From: JAICYJ01 sp963797565
GTDB lineage: Bacteria; Actinomycetota; Thermoleophilia; Gaiellales; JAICJC01
NCBI GenBank assembly: GCA_963797565.1
Contig: CAWCPM010000014.1
Span: forward strand, 78,899 to 142,898
Direction: 5' to 3'
DNA length: 64,000 bases
Under the pieces are notes generated by a model. That model did not search any database. It was not told the origin of the DNA and worked only from the letters and a program-made list of their open reading frames with translations. Of this stretch, positions 18,198-26,623 are shown piece after piece; the first letter of the stretch is position 1; each line of letters begins with the position of its first letter. The position numbers and the translations under genes are program-made.

Positions 18198-18884
18198 CTA
18201 GAACTGGAAGGTCAGCTGAGCGTCGTCGAGTTCGGGCTCGGGGGCGGGCGCGGCCGCTGCCGAGATCGGCGCCGGGGCCGGCGCGGCCTCCGCCGTATCG
18301 CCGCCGCCCGCCAGCAGCGCCGGCAGCGCCGCGAAGTCGCCTCGCAGCATGTCCAGCATGGCCGGTGTGTAGAGCGCCGCCGCCGGGTGGTAGATCGGGA
18401 ACAGCTGCACGGTGACGGCGCCGAAGGTGTGCTCCTGGGCGCGTCCCCGCACCCGCGTGATGCCGAGCGGGCTGCCGGAGAGCAGCTTCGTTGCGAAGTT
18501 CCCCAGCGTGCAGATCACCCGGGGCCGGATCAGCTGGATCTGGTCGTACAGGTAGCCCTGGCACGACTCGATCTCGGCCGGGAGCGGGTCACGGTTCCCC
18601 GGTGGCCGGCACTTCAGCACGTTGGCGATGTACACCTGCTCTCGCGACAGCCCGATCTCCGCAAGCAGCGTCTCCAGCAGCCGGCCCGCCTGGCCGACGA
18701 ACGGGATGCCCTGCTTGTCCTCGTGGAAGCCGGGAGCCTCGCCCACGAACATCAGGTCGGCGTCGGGCTCTCCGCTGCCGACCACCACCTGCGTGCGGCT
18801 GCCGGCCAGGGCGCAGCGCTCACAGCTCGCCCATTCCGCAGCCCGCCGCTCCAGTTCCTGACGTCGCGTGTCCGCATCGACCAC
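18198..18884 (-). CDS. Type 4 (Fe-S) uracil-DNA glycosylase
   Basis: Removes uracil from DNA in base-excision repair. The 228-residue protein has the family-4 motif GEAPGFHED (about 48-56), the C-terminal IYHPAA motif (about 160-165) and four cysteines for a 4Fe-4S cluster: CERC near residue 21-24, then KCRPPGNRDP and ESC near residues 97-113. An Ala/Pro/Glu tail of about 35 residues is probably disordered. GTG 18884 lies 8 bases after CAGAAT. The pantothenate operon is divergent. Confidence 0.93.
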   Translation of the reverse strand: MVDADTRRQELERRAAEWASCERCALAGSRTQVVVGSGEPDADLMFVGEAPGFHEDKQGIPFVGQAGRLLETLLAEIGLSREQVYIANVLKCRPPGNRDPLPAEIESCQGYLYDQIQLIRPRVICTLGNFATKLLSGSPLGITRVRGRAQEHTFGAVTVQLFPIYHPAAALYTPAMLDMLRGDFAALPALLAGGGDTAEAAPAPAPISAAAAPAPEPELDDAQLTFQF

Positions 18885-18963
18885 GGCCCCGATTCTGGCA
18901 GGCGGGTCGGACGCACGCCCCTCGGCCGCTGGGTAGAGTGCCGGGCCCGGGGGCTTGCGCACC

Positions 18964-19689
18964 ATGCACACAACAACCGTTGTCATCGGGGCCGGCAGGG
19001 TGGGCCGCACCATCGCAGCCCGTCTCAGCGGCGCGCGGCTGTACGGACGCGGGCAGCAGCCCGACCTGGACGACTGCCGGCGCCTGCTGATCGCGACCCC
19101 CGACACCGAGATCGAGGGGGTCTGCCGAGCGCTGGCTCCCGGGCTCGACCCCGAGGCATCGGTGGTCCACTTCTCCGGTGCCACGTCGGTGCACGTGCTT
19201 GACGCCGCCTCCGGGCCGACCGCCTGCGTGCATCCCATGCAGACGGTCTGGCCCGAGCTGGGACGCGACCAGCTCGAGGGCGCCTACGCGGCCGTCACCG
19301 GCGACGCGGTCGTCGGCGACGCGCTCGCCGTGCAGCTGGGCATGATTCCGTTCCCGCTGGACGACGACCGCAAGCCGCTCTACCACGCCGCCTCGACCTT
19401 CGCCTCCAACTACCTGGTCACGACCACGCAGGTCGCGATCGGCCTGCTGGAGCGGGCCGGCCTCGACCGCGAGCTGGCGGTGCGCGCCCTGCGCCCGCTG
19501 CAGGACCGGACGCTGGACGTGGCCGGCCGCCCGCCCACCGGCCCGATCGCACGAGGCGACGCCGCCACCGTGACCGCGCACCTGGAGGCGATCGGCCCCG
19601 ACCTGCAGCCGCTCTACCGTGCGCTCGGCCGAGCCACGCTGCCGCTGGTCGACCCCGAGGCCGCCGACGCCGTTCGTGACCTGCTGTGA
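18964..19689 (+). CDS. Rossmann-like plus DUF2520 protein, putative ketopantoate reductase-like
   Basis: About 241 residues: an N-terminal NAD(P)-binding fold with GAGRVGRTIAARL (about 9-21) and IATPDTEI, then a helical DUF2520 domain with the HPMQTVWP signature (about 86-93) and NYLVTTTQVA. The family resembles ketopantoate reductases, and the gene is coupled to panC by a GTGA overlap, so a role in reducing ketopantoate is a reasonable inference but unproven. ATG 18964 was chosen; an in-frame TTG lies at 18955. A TAGAGT box is about 27 bases upstream. Confidence 0.8.
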   Translation: MHTTTVVIGAGRVGRTIAARLSGARLYGRGQQPDLDDCRRLLIATPDTEIEGVCRALAPGLDPEASVVHFSGATSVHVLDAASGPTACVHPMQTVWPELGRDQLEGAYAAVTGDAVVGDALAVQLGMIPFPLDDDRKPLYHAASTFASNYLVTTTQVAIGLLERAGLDRELAVRALRPLQDRTLDVAGRPPTGPIARGDAATVTAHLEAIGPDLQPLYRALGRATLPLVDPEAADAVRDLL

Positions 19690-20405
19690 GCACCGGCCTC
19701 GTCCCCACCATGGGCGCCCTCCACGACGGCCATCGCGCCCTGCTGCGCACCGCCCGCGCCGAGAACGGTCGTGTGGTGATGAGCCTGTTCGTGAACCCCA
19801 CCCAGTTCGGCCCCGGCGAGGACTACCGCCGCTATCCGCGCGACGAGCAGCGCGACCGCGGCATCGCCGCCGAGGAGGGCGTCGACGAGGTGTTCGTGCC
19901 GACGGTCGAGGAGATGTACCCGCCCGGCTTCTCGACCTCCGTCAGCGTGGGCGAGCTGGGCGACAGCTTCGAGGGCGCCCAGCGCCCCGGCCATTTCCTG
20001 GGCGTCGCGACGGTCGTGCTGAAGCTGCTGCTGCGGGTCGAGCCCGACCACGTCTACTTCGGCCAGAAGGACGCTCAGCAGCTGGCGGTGATCCGGCGCA
20101 TGGTGCGCGACCTGGACGTGCCGGTGGACGTGCGCGCCGTCGCCACCCAGCGCGAACCGGACGGCCTCGCCATGTCCTCCCGCAACATCTACCTCGACGC
20201 CGAGCAGCGCAGCCGGGCGGCCAGCCTGCATCGAGCGCTCGAGCTGCGTGACCCGCTGGTGGTGGAGGGCGACCTCGACTACTTCGAGGTGGTCGACCCG
20301 AACACATTCGAACCGTGCCCGGCCCGAGCGGGCGCGCTGCTGGTCGCGGCCGCGCGCTTCGGCCCCACCCGACTGATCGACAACATCGTCCTGGAGGCTC
20401 CGTGA
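19686..20405 (+). CDS. panC: Pantothenate synthetase, unusually short form
   Basis: ATP-dependent condensation of pantoate and beta-alanine. All active-site motifs are present: PTMGALHDGH (about 8-17), FVNPTQF, FGQKDAQQ, DGLAMSSRN. The protein has only 239 residues against about 280 usual. It begins almost at the first motif, and the linker between SLHRALEL and DYFEVVDP is about 30 residues shorter than normal. GTG 19686 overlaps the upstream stop as GTGA, which fixes the start. It is probably functional. Confidence 0.93.
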   Translation: MSTGLVPTMGALHDGHRALLRTARAENGRVVMSLFVNPTQFGPGEDYRRYPRDEQRDRGIAAEEGVDEVFVPTVEEMYPPGFSTSVSVGELGDSFEGAQRPGHFLGVATVVLKLLLRVEPDHVYFGQKDAQQLAVIRRMVRDLDVPVDVRAVATQREPDGLAMSSRNIYLDAEQRSRAASLHRALELRDPLVVEGDLDYFEVVDPNTFEPCPARAGALLVAAARFGPTRLIDNIVLEAP

Positions 20406-21280
20406 AACTCTCGCTCCCAGCGCTTCGTGAGATGAAACGCGACGGCCGACCGATCGTGATGATCACGGCCTACGACCATCCCAGCGGCCGCATCGTCGAT
20501 GCCGCCGGGGTCGACCTGGTGCTGGTCGGTGACTCGGCGGCCAACGTCGTGCTCGGCCACGAGTCCACCGTGCCCGCCACGATGGACGAGATGACGATGC
20601 TGACCGCGGCCGTGAACCGCGGCGTCGAGAACGCGCTGGTGATCGGCGACCTGCCGTTCATGAGCTACCAGGTGTCCGACGCCGAGGCGGTGGCAAACGC
20701 CGGGCGGCTGCTCAAGGAGGGCGGCGCCGACGTGGTCAAGCTGGAGGGTGCCGGGCCTTCGCTGGAGCGCGTGCGGGCGCTGGTCTCGGCCGGCATCGGC
20801 GTCATGGGCCACATCGGCCTGACACCGCAGACGGCGACCGCGCTGGGCGGCCACAAGGCACAGGGCCGCCAGGCCGATGCGGCGCGCCGGCTGTTCCTGG
20901 ATGCGATCTCGTTGGAACGGGCGGGCTGCTTCGCGCTGGTGCTGGAGGCGGTGCCCGCGCCGGTGGCGACGACGATCAGCCGGCGCCTCGCGATCCCCAC
21001 CATCGGGATCGGCTCCGGCCCCGGTACCGACGGCCAGGTGCTGGTGCTGCACGACATGCTCGGCATCCCGGGCGACGGCCCCGAGCCGCGCTTCGTCAAG
21101 CGCTACGCCGAGATCGGCGAGCTGATGGGAGCGGCCGTTGCCGCCTACGCCACCGAGGTGCGAAGCCACGTCTACCCGGCCGAGGAGCACACCTACACGA
21201 TCCCGCCCGAGGAGCTGGAGGCGTTCCAGAACGCGGTCGACGCCGGGTCGATCGAGGAGAACACGCTGGCCGACTGGTGA
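20402..21280 (+). CDS. panB: 3-methyl-2-oxobutanoate hydroxymethyltransferase
   Basis: Makes ketopantoate from alpha-ketoisovalerate and methylene-THF, the first pantothenate step. The 292-residue TIM barrel has MITAYDHPSGRIVD (about 18-31), VGDSAANVVLGH, the KLEGAG segment, MGHIGLTPQ and GIGSGPGTDGQVLVLHDMLG. GTG 20402 overlaps the panC stop as GTGA; the longer open frame runs back inside panC. Operon order is DUF2520-panC-panB, with panD absent from the window. Confidence 0.97.
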   Translation: MKLSLPALREMKRDGRPIVMITAYDHPSGRIVDAAGVDLVLVGDSAANVVLGHESTVPATMDEMTMLTAAVNRGVENALVIGDLPFMSYQVSDAEAVANAGRLLKEGGADVVKLEGAGPSLERVRALVSAGIGVMGHIGLTPQTATALGGHKAQGRQADAARRLFLDAISLERAGCFALVLEAVPAPVATTISRRLAIPTIGIGSGPGTDGQVLVLHDMLGIPGDGPEPRFVKRYAEIGELMGAAVAAYATEVRSHVYPAEEHTYTIPPEELEAFQNAVDAGSIEENTLADW

Positions 21281-21287
21281 CCCCGGA

Positions 21288-21293
21288 TAGCAT
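21288..21293 (+). promoter_or_regulatory. -10 box of VOC gene (leaderless)
   Basis: TAGCAT with 6 bases to the ATG at 21300; no ribosome site. Confidence 0.6.
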
Positions 21294-21299
21294 GCGCCC

Positions 21300-21686
21300 A
21301 TGACCACATTCCTTCACACCATGGTGCGGATCACCGACCCCGAGCGTAGCCGCGCCTTCTACACCGCGCTCGGTTTCGAGCCCGGCCACGAGTCGCCGAT
21401 CGTGCGCAACGGCGAGCTCGAGGCCACCAACTACTTCTTCGGCGTTGGCGGAATGCCCGACGTGCTGGAGCTGACGCTGAACCACGACGGCCGCACGTAT
21501 GACAACGGCACCGGCTACGGCCACATCGCGATCGGCGTACCCGACCTCGACGCCACGCTGGCGGAGCTCAAGGCGCAGGGCATCGAGCCGGAGCGCCCGC
21601 CCTACACGATCAGCGACGGCGGCTCGCGGCTGTGCTTCGTGCGCGACCCGGATGAGTATCGGATCGAGATGATCGAGCGAGCGTAA
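21300..21686 (+). CDS. VOC-family protein, lactoylglutathione lyase-like
   Basis: A 128-residue vicinal-oxygen-chelate protein with two beta-alpha-beta3 modules. It starts MTTFLHTMVRITD and has GFEPG, a central YGHIAIGVPDLDATL and the C-terminal DPDEYRIEMIE, which carries the last metal-binding glutamate. This is the glyoxalase I pattern. The thiol cofactor is unknown; glutathione may not occur in this lineage. It has its own leaderless promoter and is the last intact gene before the degraded zone. Confidence 0.82.
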   Translation: MTTFLHTMVRITDPERSRAFYTALGFEPGHESPIVRNGELEATNYFFGVGGMPDVLELTLNHDGRTYDNGTGYGHIAIGVPDLDATLAELKAQGIEPERPPYTISDGGSRLCFVRDPDEYRIEMIERA

Positions 21687-21712
21687 GGCCCGAAATCACC
21701 TATCCTGGGCCC

Positions 21713-21831
21713 GTGTCTGAGTCCGTTTGATCGGATGGGATGGGATCGCCCTGATCCAGGTGCGCGACGGTCGGATCTGCCGGAACGCCGTCTACTCGTC
21801 GGCCCACCGCGCACGCCCGCAGGTCGGCTGA
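21713..21831 (+). pseudogene. Gene remnant with intact leaderless start (SnoaL/NTF2-like tail?)
   Basis: TATCCT sits 6 bases before GTG 21713, which opens VSESV and hits a stop. In another frame (about 21727-21831) the DNA reads ALIQVRDGRICRNAVY and continues to a stop 10 bases before the next gene; this looks like the last strand of a SnoaL/NTF2-like protein. The simplest reading is an old gene that lost its middle but kept its promoter and both ends. Family assignment is tentative. Confidence 0.4.
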
Positions 21832-21841
21832 GAGTTCCTCG

Positions 21842-22222
21842 ATGAGCAGGCTGGTGGTGATCAACCACGTCACGTTGGATGGCGTCATGCAGGCGCCGGG
21901 GCGTCCCGAGGAGGACACACGCGACGGGTTCACCCACGGTGGCTGGGCGTCACCGAACGTTGACGAGGTGATGATGACCGCGCTGGGCGCCCGCATGGGC
22001 GAGGGCCTGCGGCTGCTGCTCGGCCGTCGCAGCTACGAGGGCATCCTCGGCTACTGGAACACGCAGGACAGCCCATTCACCCCCGCGCTCAACAACGCCG
22101 ACAAGTACGTCGCTTCGCGCACGCTCAGCGAGCCCTTGCGCTGGCCCAACTCGACGCTCCTGCGCGGCGATGTGTCCGAGGCCGGCGTCCAGATCGCCAC
22201 CTACCAGCCGGATCGCGCCTAG
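21842..22222 (+). pseudogene. Dihydrofolate reductase-like (RibD C-terminal family) gene with internal deletion
   Basis: The 126-residue product has a normal N-terminal half (VINHVTLDGVMQAPGR, LLLGRRSYEGI, NNADKYVASRTL, LRWPNSTLLRGDV). It then jumps directly to VQIATYQPDRA, which is how full proteins of about 190 residues end. About 60 residues, including the NADPH-binding GSGxL strand, are missing in frame. It is probably inactive. It overlaps the convergent GFA-like remnant by four bases. Confidence 0.65.
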
Positions 22223-22883
22223 CCCATCAGCTCCTTGAACGCCGGCTGGTCCCGGATCGGGTCGAAGTCCGAATCCTCGGCGGCCAACGGGCGGAACCGT
22301 CATCGAGGTCGATCGCGGCGCGCAGGTGCTCGATGGCATCGGCCGGCCGACCGGCCAGGCTCTCGCAGCAGGCGAGGTTGTAGAGCAGGGTGCGATCTCG
22401 GGATGTTCCTCGATCAGCGCTCGCCCGCGGTCCGCAGCCTCGGCGTACTCGCCCGCCTCATAGAGCGGCTGGAGCGGCGGCCAGATCTCGTCGCTGGCGA
22501 TGCCCGAGGGCAGGTCGAACCACTGATGCCGTCGCGCCCCGTAGCCCGATTCGGTCGGCCGCGGGAAACTCCGGATCCGCGAAGGCCCCGAGGCTGGCCA
22601 CCACCAGGTCGTGCTCGTCGGGCTGCGTGTAGAACACCGTCCCGCCGCAGTCCGGGCAGAAATGGACGACGTGAGCTCCGTCGTGCTCATCCGTCGTCGG
22701 GCTCGTTGACGTAGCGGCCGGCGCCCTGCACCTGGTCGGCGCGGAACCCCGCCTGCATGCCGAACGCGCTGCCCGTCCGCCGCTGGCACGAGAGGCAGTG
22801 GCAGATCGAGACCACGTAACGTGGTCTCCCTCTGCTGTCATGCGGAGCTGCCCACAGCTACAGGCTGCGTCTCTGCCGGCCAT
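22219..22883 (-). pseudogene. GFA-like domain plus TPR protein, broken by at least four frameshifts
   Basis: Starts ATG 22883 with TATGAT 6 bases upstream. Reading across frames gives CSCGQL, then SICHCLSCQRRTG and GMQAGFRADQ, then VHFCPDCGGTVFYTQPDEHDL: the zinc cysteines of a glutathione-dependent formaldehyde-activating (GFA) fold. These are followed by a TPR-like YEAGEYAEAADRGRALIEEHP, YNLACCESLAGRPADAIEHL and a tail DFDPIRDQPAFKELMG. Each block is in a different frame, with shifts near 22822, 22696, 22557, 22396 and 22300. It is either a decayed gene or a poorly sequenced patch. Confidence 0.6.
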
Positions 22884-22924
22884 CGCCGGATCATAGGAGA
22901 CGGATGCCCCGCCGCCGGCCTCGC

Positions 22925-24410
22925 TCAGCCCGGCAGCACGTAGGTCGTGACGCTCCCCCTCGGCAGATCCGCCCCGAGCACGCCCGCCTGCACGTCCACC
23001 GGCGGGCGCCGCGCGTCGTTGCGACGGGTGGACGTCTGCGAGACCGTCGCGGTCGCCGACCCGATCCACGGCAGCTGCAGCGAGAACCGGGCCGGCCGCC
23101 TGCGCGGCGCGACGGCGAGCACCACGGTGTGGCCTCGCCCGGTGAACACCAGCACCTTCGCGCCGCCCGTGTCGCCCGTCACCTCGTGCGGCCGCATTCC
23201 CGGCCGCACCCACCGGCTGAACTGTGCATAGGCCCAGTAGCGCTTCGTCAGCACGAGCCGCGTGCTGCCGTCCGCGCGGTAGTCGCGGTCGTAGTAGATC
23301 AGTCCGTCATCCCAGCCCGAACGGTTCGCGACCCGTCCACAGCTCGCCTGGCGCGCATCGCAGCCGAGCTCGGGCGACAGCGCCACCCACCACGAGAAGG
23401 ACGACGCGCCGCCCAGGGCGAGGTTGCGCCAGATCGCGCGCGCAACCCACAGCGCCCCGCGCATCTGCGGATGGAAGCCTCGCTGGAAATGGCCGCCGAC
23501 CATGCAGCAGACCTCGGACATGTACGCCGGCCGGGCGGCCGCGCCGGCCAGCGCCCTGACCGCATCGAGACGGCTGGCGCCCGGGTCGTCGTAGCCGTGG
23601 TAGGCGACGAGCTGCCGGCTGCGCGCTCCCGCCCGCTCCGGCGAGCCACCCCGGCGCCTCGTGCAGCAGCGATCCGGCGCCGCCAGATTCGTCGGCGAGC
23701 ACGCCGGCGGAGCTGCCGCGCCGCACCAGCGCCGCCTGCACGGCCCCGATCAGACGTGCCCGCAGGGACACCGGCACGGTCATCCCCTCCTGGCTGCAGC
23801 TCGAGAAGGAGCTGTCGGGCTCGTTCATCGGGGACACCAGGGCGATCGGCGTCCCATTCGCGGAGAGGTGCGAGACGACGCGGGCGAGGTACGACGCGTA
23901 CTGCGCCACGCGATCCGAGCGAAGGCTGCCACCGCAGCCGCGGCCGTTCGTCGTGAACGCCGGCGGGGCGGCGTTGGCGAAGGCCACGAGGTGCCGCACG
24001 CCCAGCGACGCGGCCCGGCGCAGCATGTCGCGGCCGGCCGGGTCGGCGGCCCAGTCGTACGCGCCGCTGCGGCGCAGATACCCCGGCGCATACCGGGCCG
24101 CGGTGGCAATCGCACCGCCGCCGCCGATGTTGTAGCGGTACTGCGACAGGTGCAGGCCGGAGGGTGCGAACAGCAGTCGCGCGATCCGCGCTCGGACCCG
24201 ATCCGGCAGGCGACCGGTGTCGCGCGCCCACCAGGCTCCGCTCACGCCGAAACCCTCGAACGGCGCACCGCCGGTGGGCGACGCCGCGGCCGTCCCGGTC
24301 GCCGCACCCTCGCTGTCGGCGATCGCGGGCGGGTCGACCAGCAGCATTGCGAGCAGCGCGACGATCGCGAGCAGGGCCGTACGTGGCGGGAATCGTCGGG
24401 GCAGCATCAT
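22925..24410 (-). pseudogene. Secreted glycoside hydrolase, GH30-like, one frameshift
   Basis: ATG 24410 opens a signal peptide (MMLPRRFPPR, then a hydrophobic run to PPAIADS). The barrel begins FEGFGVSGAWWARD; YRYNIGGGG follows, and SPMNEPDSSFSS carries the likely acid/base glutamate. Near 23,610-23,650 the frame shifts by one base and continues as SRQLVAYHGYDDPG, YMSEVCCM (likely nucleophile E) and a C-terminal beta-domain ending TYVLPG. Joined, the protein is about 495 residues and all catalytic parts are present, so the shift could be a sequencing error. The substrate is unknown. Confidence 0.6.
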
Positions 24411-24554
24411 CAAGGCCAGGGGACCGCGGTGCCACGTGCCCGGCACCGTGCCTGAGTTGGCACACCTTGACGCCCGCGACCGCCCGAGGCAACGTGCCTG
24501 GCTCACAATTGCCGGTCAACGTGGCCTCAATCGGACGTGGCTAGCGTTGCACCC

Positions 24555-24590
24555 GTGGTCAGCCCTGACTGCACAGCACGGTGGCCGTGA
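24555..24590 (+). CDS. Possible 11-residue leader ORF coupled to the next gene
   Basis: GTG 24555 follows TAGCGT by 7 bases, the leaderless geometry used elsewhere here. It encodes 11 residues (starting VVSPDC) and ends TGA at 24588-24590, overlapping the GTG of the next gene as GTGA. It could be a translated leader, or the real N-terminus cut off by a one-base indel. Confidence 0.35.
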   Translation: MVSPDCTARWP

Positions 24591-26623
24591 GCGACACCCG
24601 AATCACCGGGCGTGCCGCTCAGGCCGCGACGGGCATCGTCGTCTCGACAGTGTTCGCCTGGCTGGCCGTGCGCAACGTCAGGCTCGACCAGGTGACCACC
24701 GCGCTCTCGCACGCGCGCTGGCGGTGGCTGGTGCCCGCGACCGCCCTGCTGCTGCTGTCGGTGGCGTTTCGCGCGGTGCGCTGGTCGGTGATGTTCCCGA
24801 CGCGCAGGCGCCCTTCGCCGGGGGCCTGCTTCTGGGCGATCAACATCGGCTATCTCGCCAACGCGCTGCTGCCGTTCCGCGCCGGGGAGCTGATCCGCGT
24901 CATGGCGCTGTCGAAGGACACGGGCACGCCGACCGGGCAGGGCCTCGTCACGATCCTGCTCGAGCGGCTGTTTGATCTCTTCACCGTCGCCGTCCTGACG
25001 CTCGCGATCGCGCCGATGATCCCGGCCAGCTGGGCGCGCACGTGGCTGGTCGCGCTGAGCCTGCTCACGATGGCAGTCGCGGTTGCGTGCGTCGGCCTGG
25101 CGCGCAGCGCCGCCCTGCAGCGGCTGGCCAGCCGCCTGGTCGCGAAGGTGCCACCGCTCGAGCGACGGCGGCAGACGATCCGCACGGCGGCCGCGGCGCT
25201 GGAGCCGCTGCGATCGGCGCGGGCCGCCGGCACGGTGCTCGCCTGGTCGTTCGCGGCCTGGCTGGTGCTGCTGGCTTCGACGCTGATGGTGGAGCGCGCC
25301 GTCGTCCGCGGCCTCGCCTGGCCCAGCGGTGCGTTGGCGCTGGTCGCGACGACGTACGCCCAGGCGATCCCGTCCTCCGCTGCCAGCATCGGGGTGTTCG
25401 AGGCCGCCGCTCGCCAGGCGCTCTCCACCTTCGGGGTTGCGTCGGCCGCCGCGCTCGCGTTCGCGCTCATCTATCACGCCGTCTCGATCCTGCCCCTGCT
25501 GCCGCTCGGCGTGGCCGGCGTCGGGCGCCTGGGCGTACGCTCCCTGCTGGCCTCGCCTCCTGCCGGTGCCACGACCGTGCCGGAACCCTCGCTCGAGGTG
25601 TCGGTGGTGATCCCCTGCCTCGACGAGCGGCAGACGATCGCGGCGGCGGTCGCGGCGGCGTGGCGCGGCATCGCGCTGGCCGGCGCGGACGGCGAGGTGG
25701 TGGTGGTCGACAACGGATCGACCGACGGCTCGGCGCAGCTCGCCGCGGAGGCCGGCGCGCGGGTCGTCCACGAGTCACGCCGCGGCTACGGCAGCGCCTA
25801 CCTCGCCGGGCTGCACGCGGCACGGGGCCGTTACATCCTGATGGGCGACGGCGACGGCACCTACGATTTCACGGCGCTTCCGGCATTCCTGCGGCGGTGC
25901 CGCGGCGGAGCCGACCTCGTGATGGGCTCGCGGCTGCGGGGCACGATCCTGCCCGGGGCGATGCCCTGGCATCACCGCTGGATCGGCAACCCGGTGCTCA
26001 CGGGGCTCCTGAACGTGCTGTTCCGCACGGGTGTGTCGGATGCGCACTGCGGACTGCGCATGGTCGCCAACTCGGCGCTCCCGCGCCTTGATCTGCGCAC
26101 GCCGGGGATGGAGTTCGCGTCCGAGATGGTGATCAACGCCAAGCGGGCCGGCCTGCGGATCGAGGAGACGCCGATCACGTACGCGGCGCGGCCGAGCGGG
26201 AGCCACTCGAAGCTGCACTCGGTGCGGGACGGCCTGCGGCACGTGCGGTACATCCTCGCCTGGGCGTCGGGGACAGCCCTGGCCGCGCCCGTGGCGGTGC
26301 TCGCGGCGCTCGGCATCGTGCTGGTGCTGCTGCCGGGCGCATCCGTGCGGGACGTTGCCGCAGGTGCGGTGCTCCTGACCGCGGCGGCACTGGCCCTGCA
26401 GGCCACGGTCTCGCTGCTGGTGTGGCGCCTGATTGCGATCCGCGGCGACCGCTCCGGATGGATGCGACCGGCGATCGACCGCCGCCTGGTGCTCGCGGCC
26501 GCGGCCGTCACGGTGGCGCTGGCCGTGGCGGGCACCTCGGCCTACGGGCCGCGCGCGGAGCAGCACAGCCACCACGTGAGCGTGCGAGCGCACCACGCGG
26601 ACACGGGGACGAGCCGCTCGTGA
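24587..26623 (+). CDS. Fusion: lysylphosphatidylglycerol-synthase-like flippase domain plus GT2 dolichyl-phosphate-type glycosyltransferase
   Basis: A 678-residue membrane protein. About residues 1-325 have about 8 hydrophobic segments of the UPF0104/LPG_synthase_TM family (ALLPFRAGELIRVMALS, QAIPSSAASIGVFEAA). About 340-560 form a GT2 domain: VVIPCLDERQTI, the DNGSTDGS donor site, MGDGDGTYDF as the D-x-D metal site, VMGSRLRGTI and HCGLRMV. The last about 110 residues hold 3 hydrophobic segments and a His-rich tail. It probably loads a sugar on a polyprenyl phosphate and moves or anchors it in the membrane. It overlaps the next gene as GTGA. Confidence 0.88.
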   Translation: MSDTRITGRAAQAATGIVVSTVFAWLAVRNVRLDQVTTALSHARWRWLVPATALLLLSVAFRAVRWSVMFPTRRRPSPGACFWAINIGYLANALLPFRAGELIRVMALSKDTGTPTGQGLVTILLERLFDLFTVAVLTLAIAPMIPASWARTWLVALSLLTMAVAVACVGLARSAALQRLASRLVAKVPPLERRRQTIRTAAAALEPLRSARAAGTVLAWSFAAWLVLLASTLMVERAVVRGLAWPSGALALVATTYAQAIPSSAASIGVFEAAARQALSTFGVASAAALAFALIYHAVSILPLLPLGVAGVGRLGVRSLLASPPAGATTVPEPSLEVSVVIPCLDERQTIAAAVAAAWRGIALAGADGEVVVVDNGSTDGSAQLAAEAGARVVHESRRGYGSAYLAGLHAARGRYILMGDGDGTYDFTALPAFLRRCRGGADLVMGSRLRGTILPGAMPWHHRWIGNPVLTGLLNVLFRTGVSDAHCGLRMVANSALPRLDLRTPGMEFASEMVINAKRAGLRIEETPITYAARPSGSHSKLHSVRDGLRHVRYILAWASGTALAAPVAVLAALGIVLVLLPGASVRDVAAGAVLLTAAALALQATVSLLVWRLIAIRGDRSGWMRPAIDRRLVLAAAAVTVALAVAGTSAYGPRAEQHSHHVSVRAHHADTGTSRS

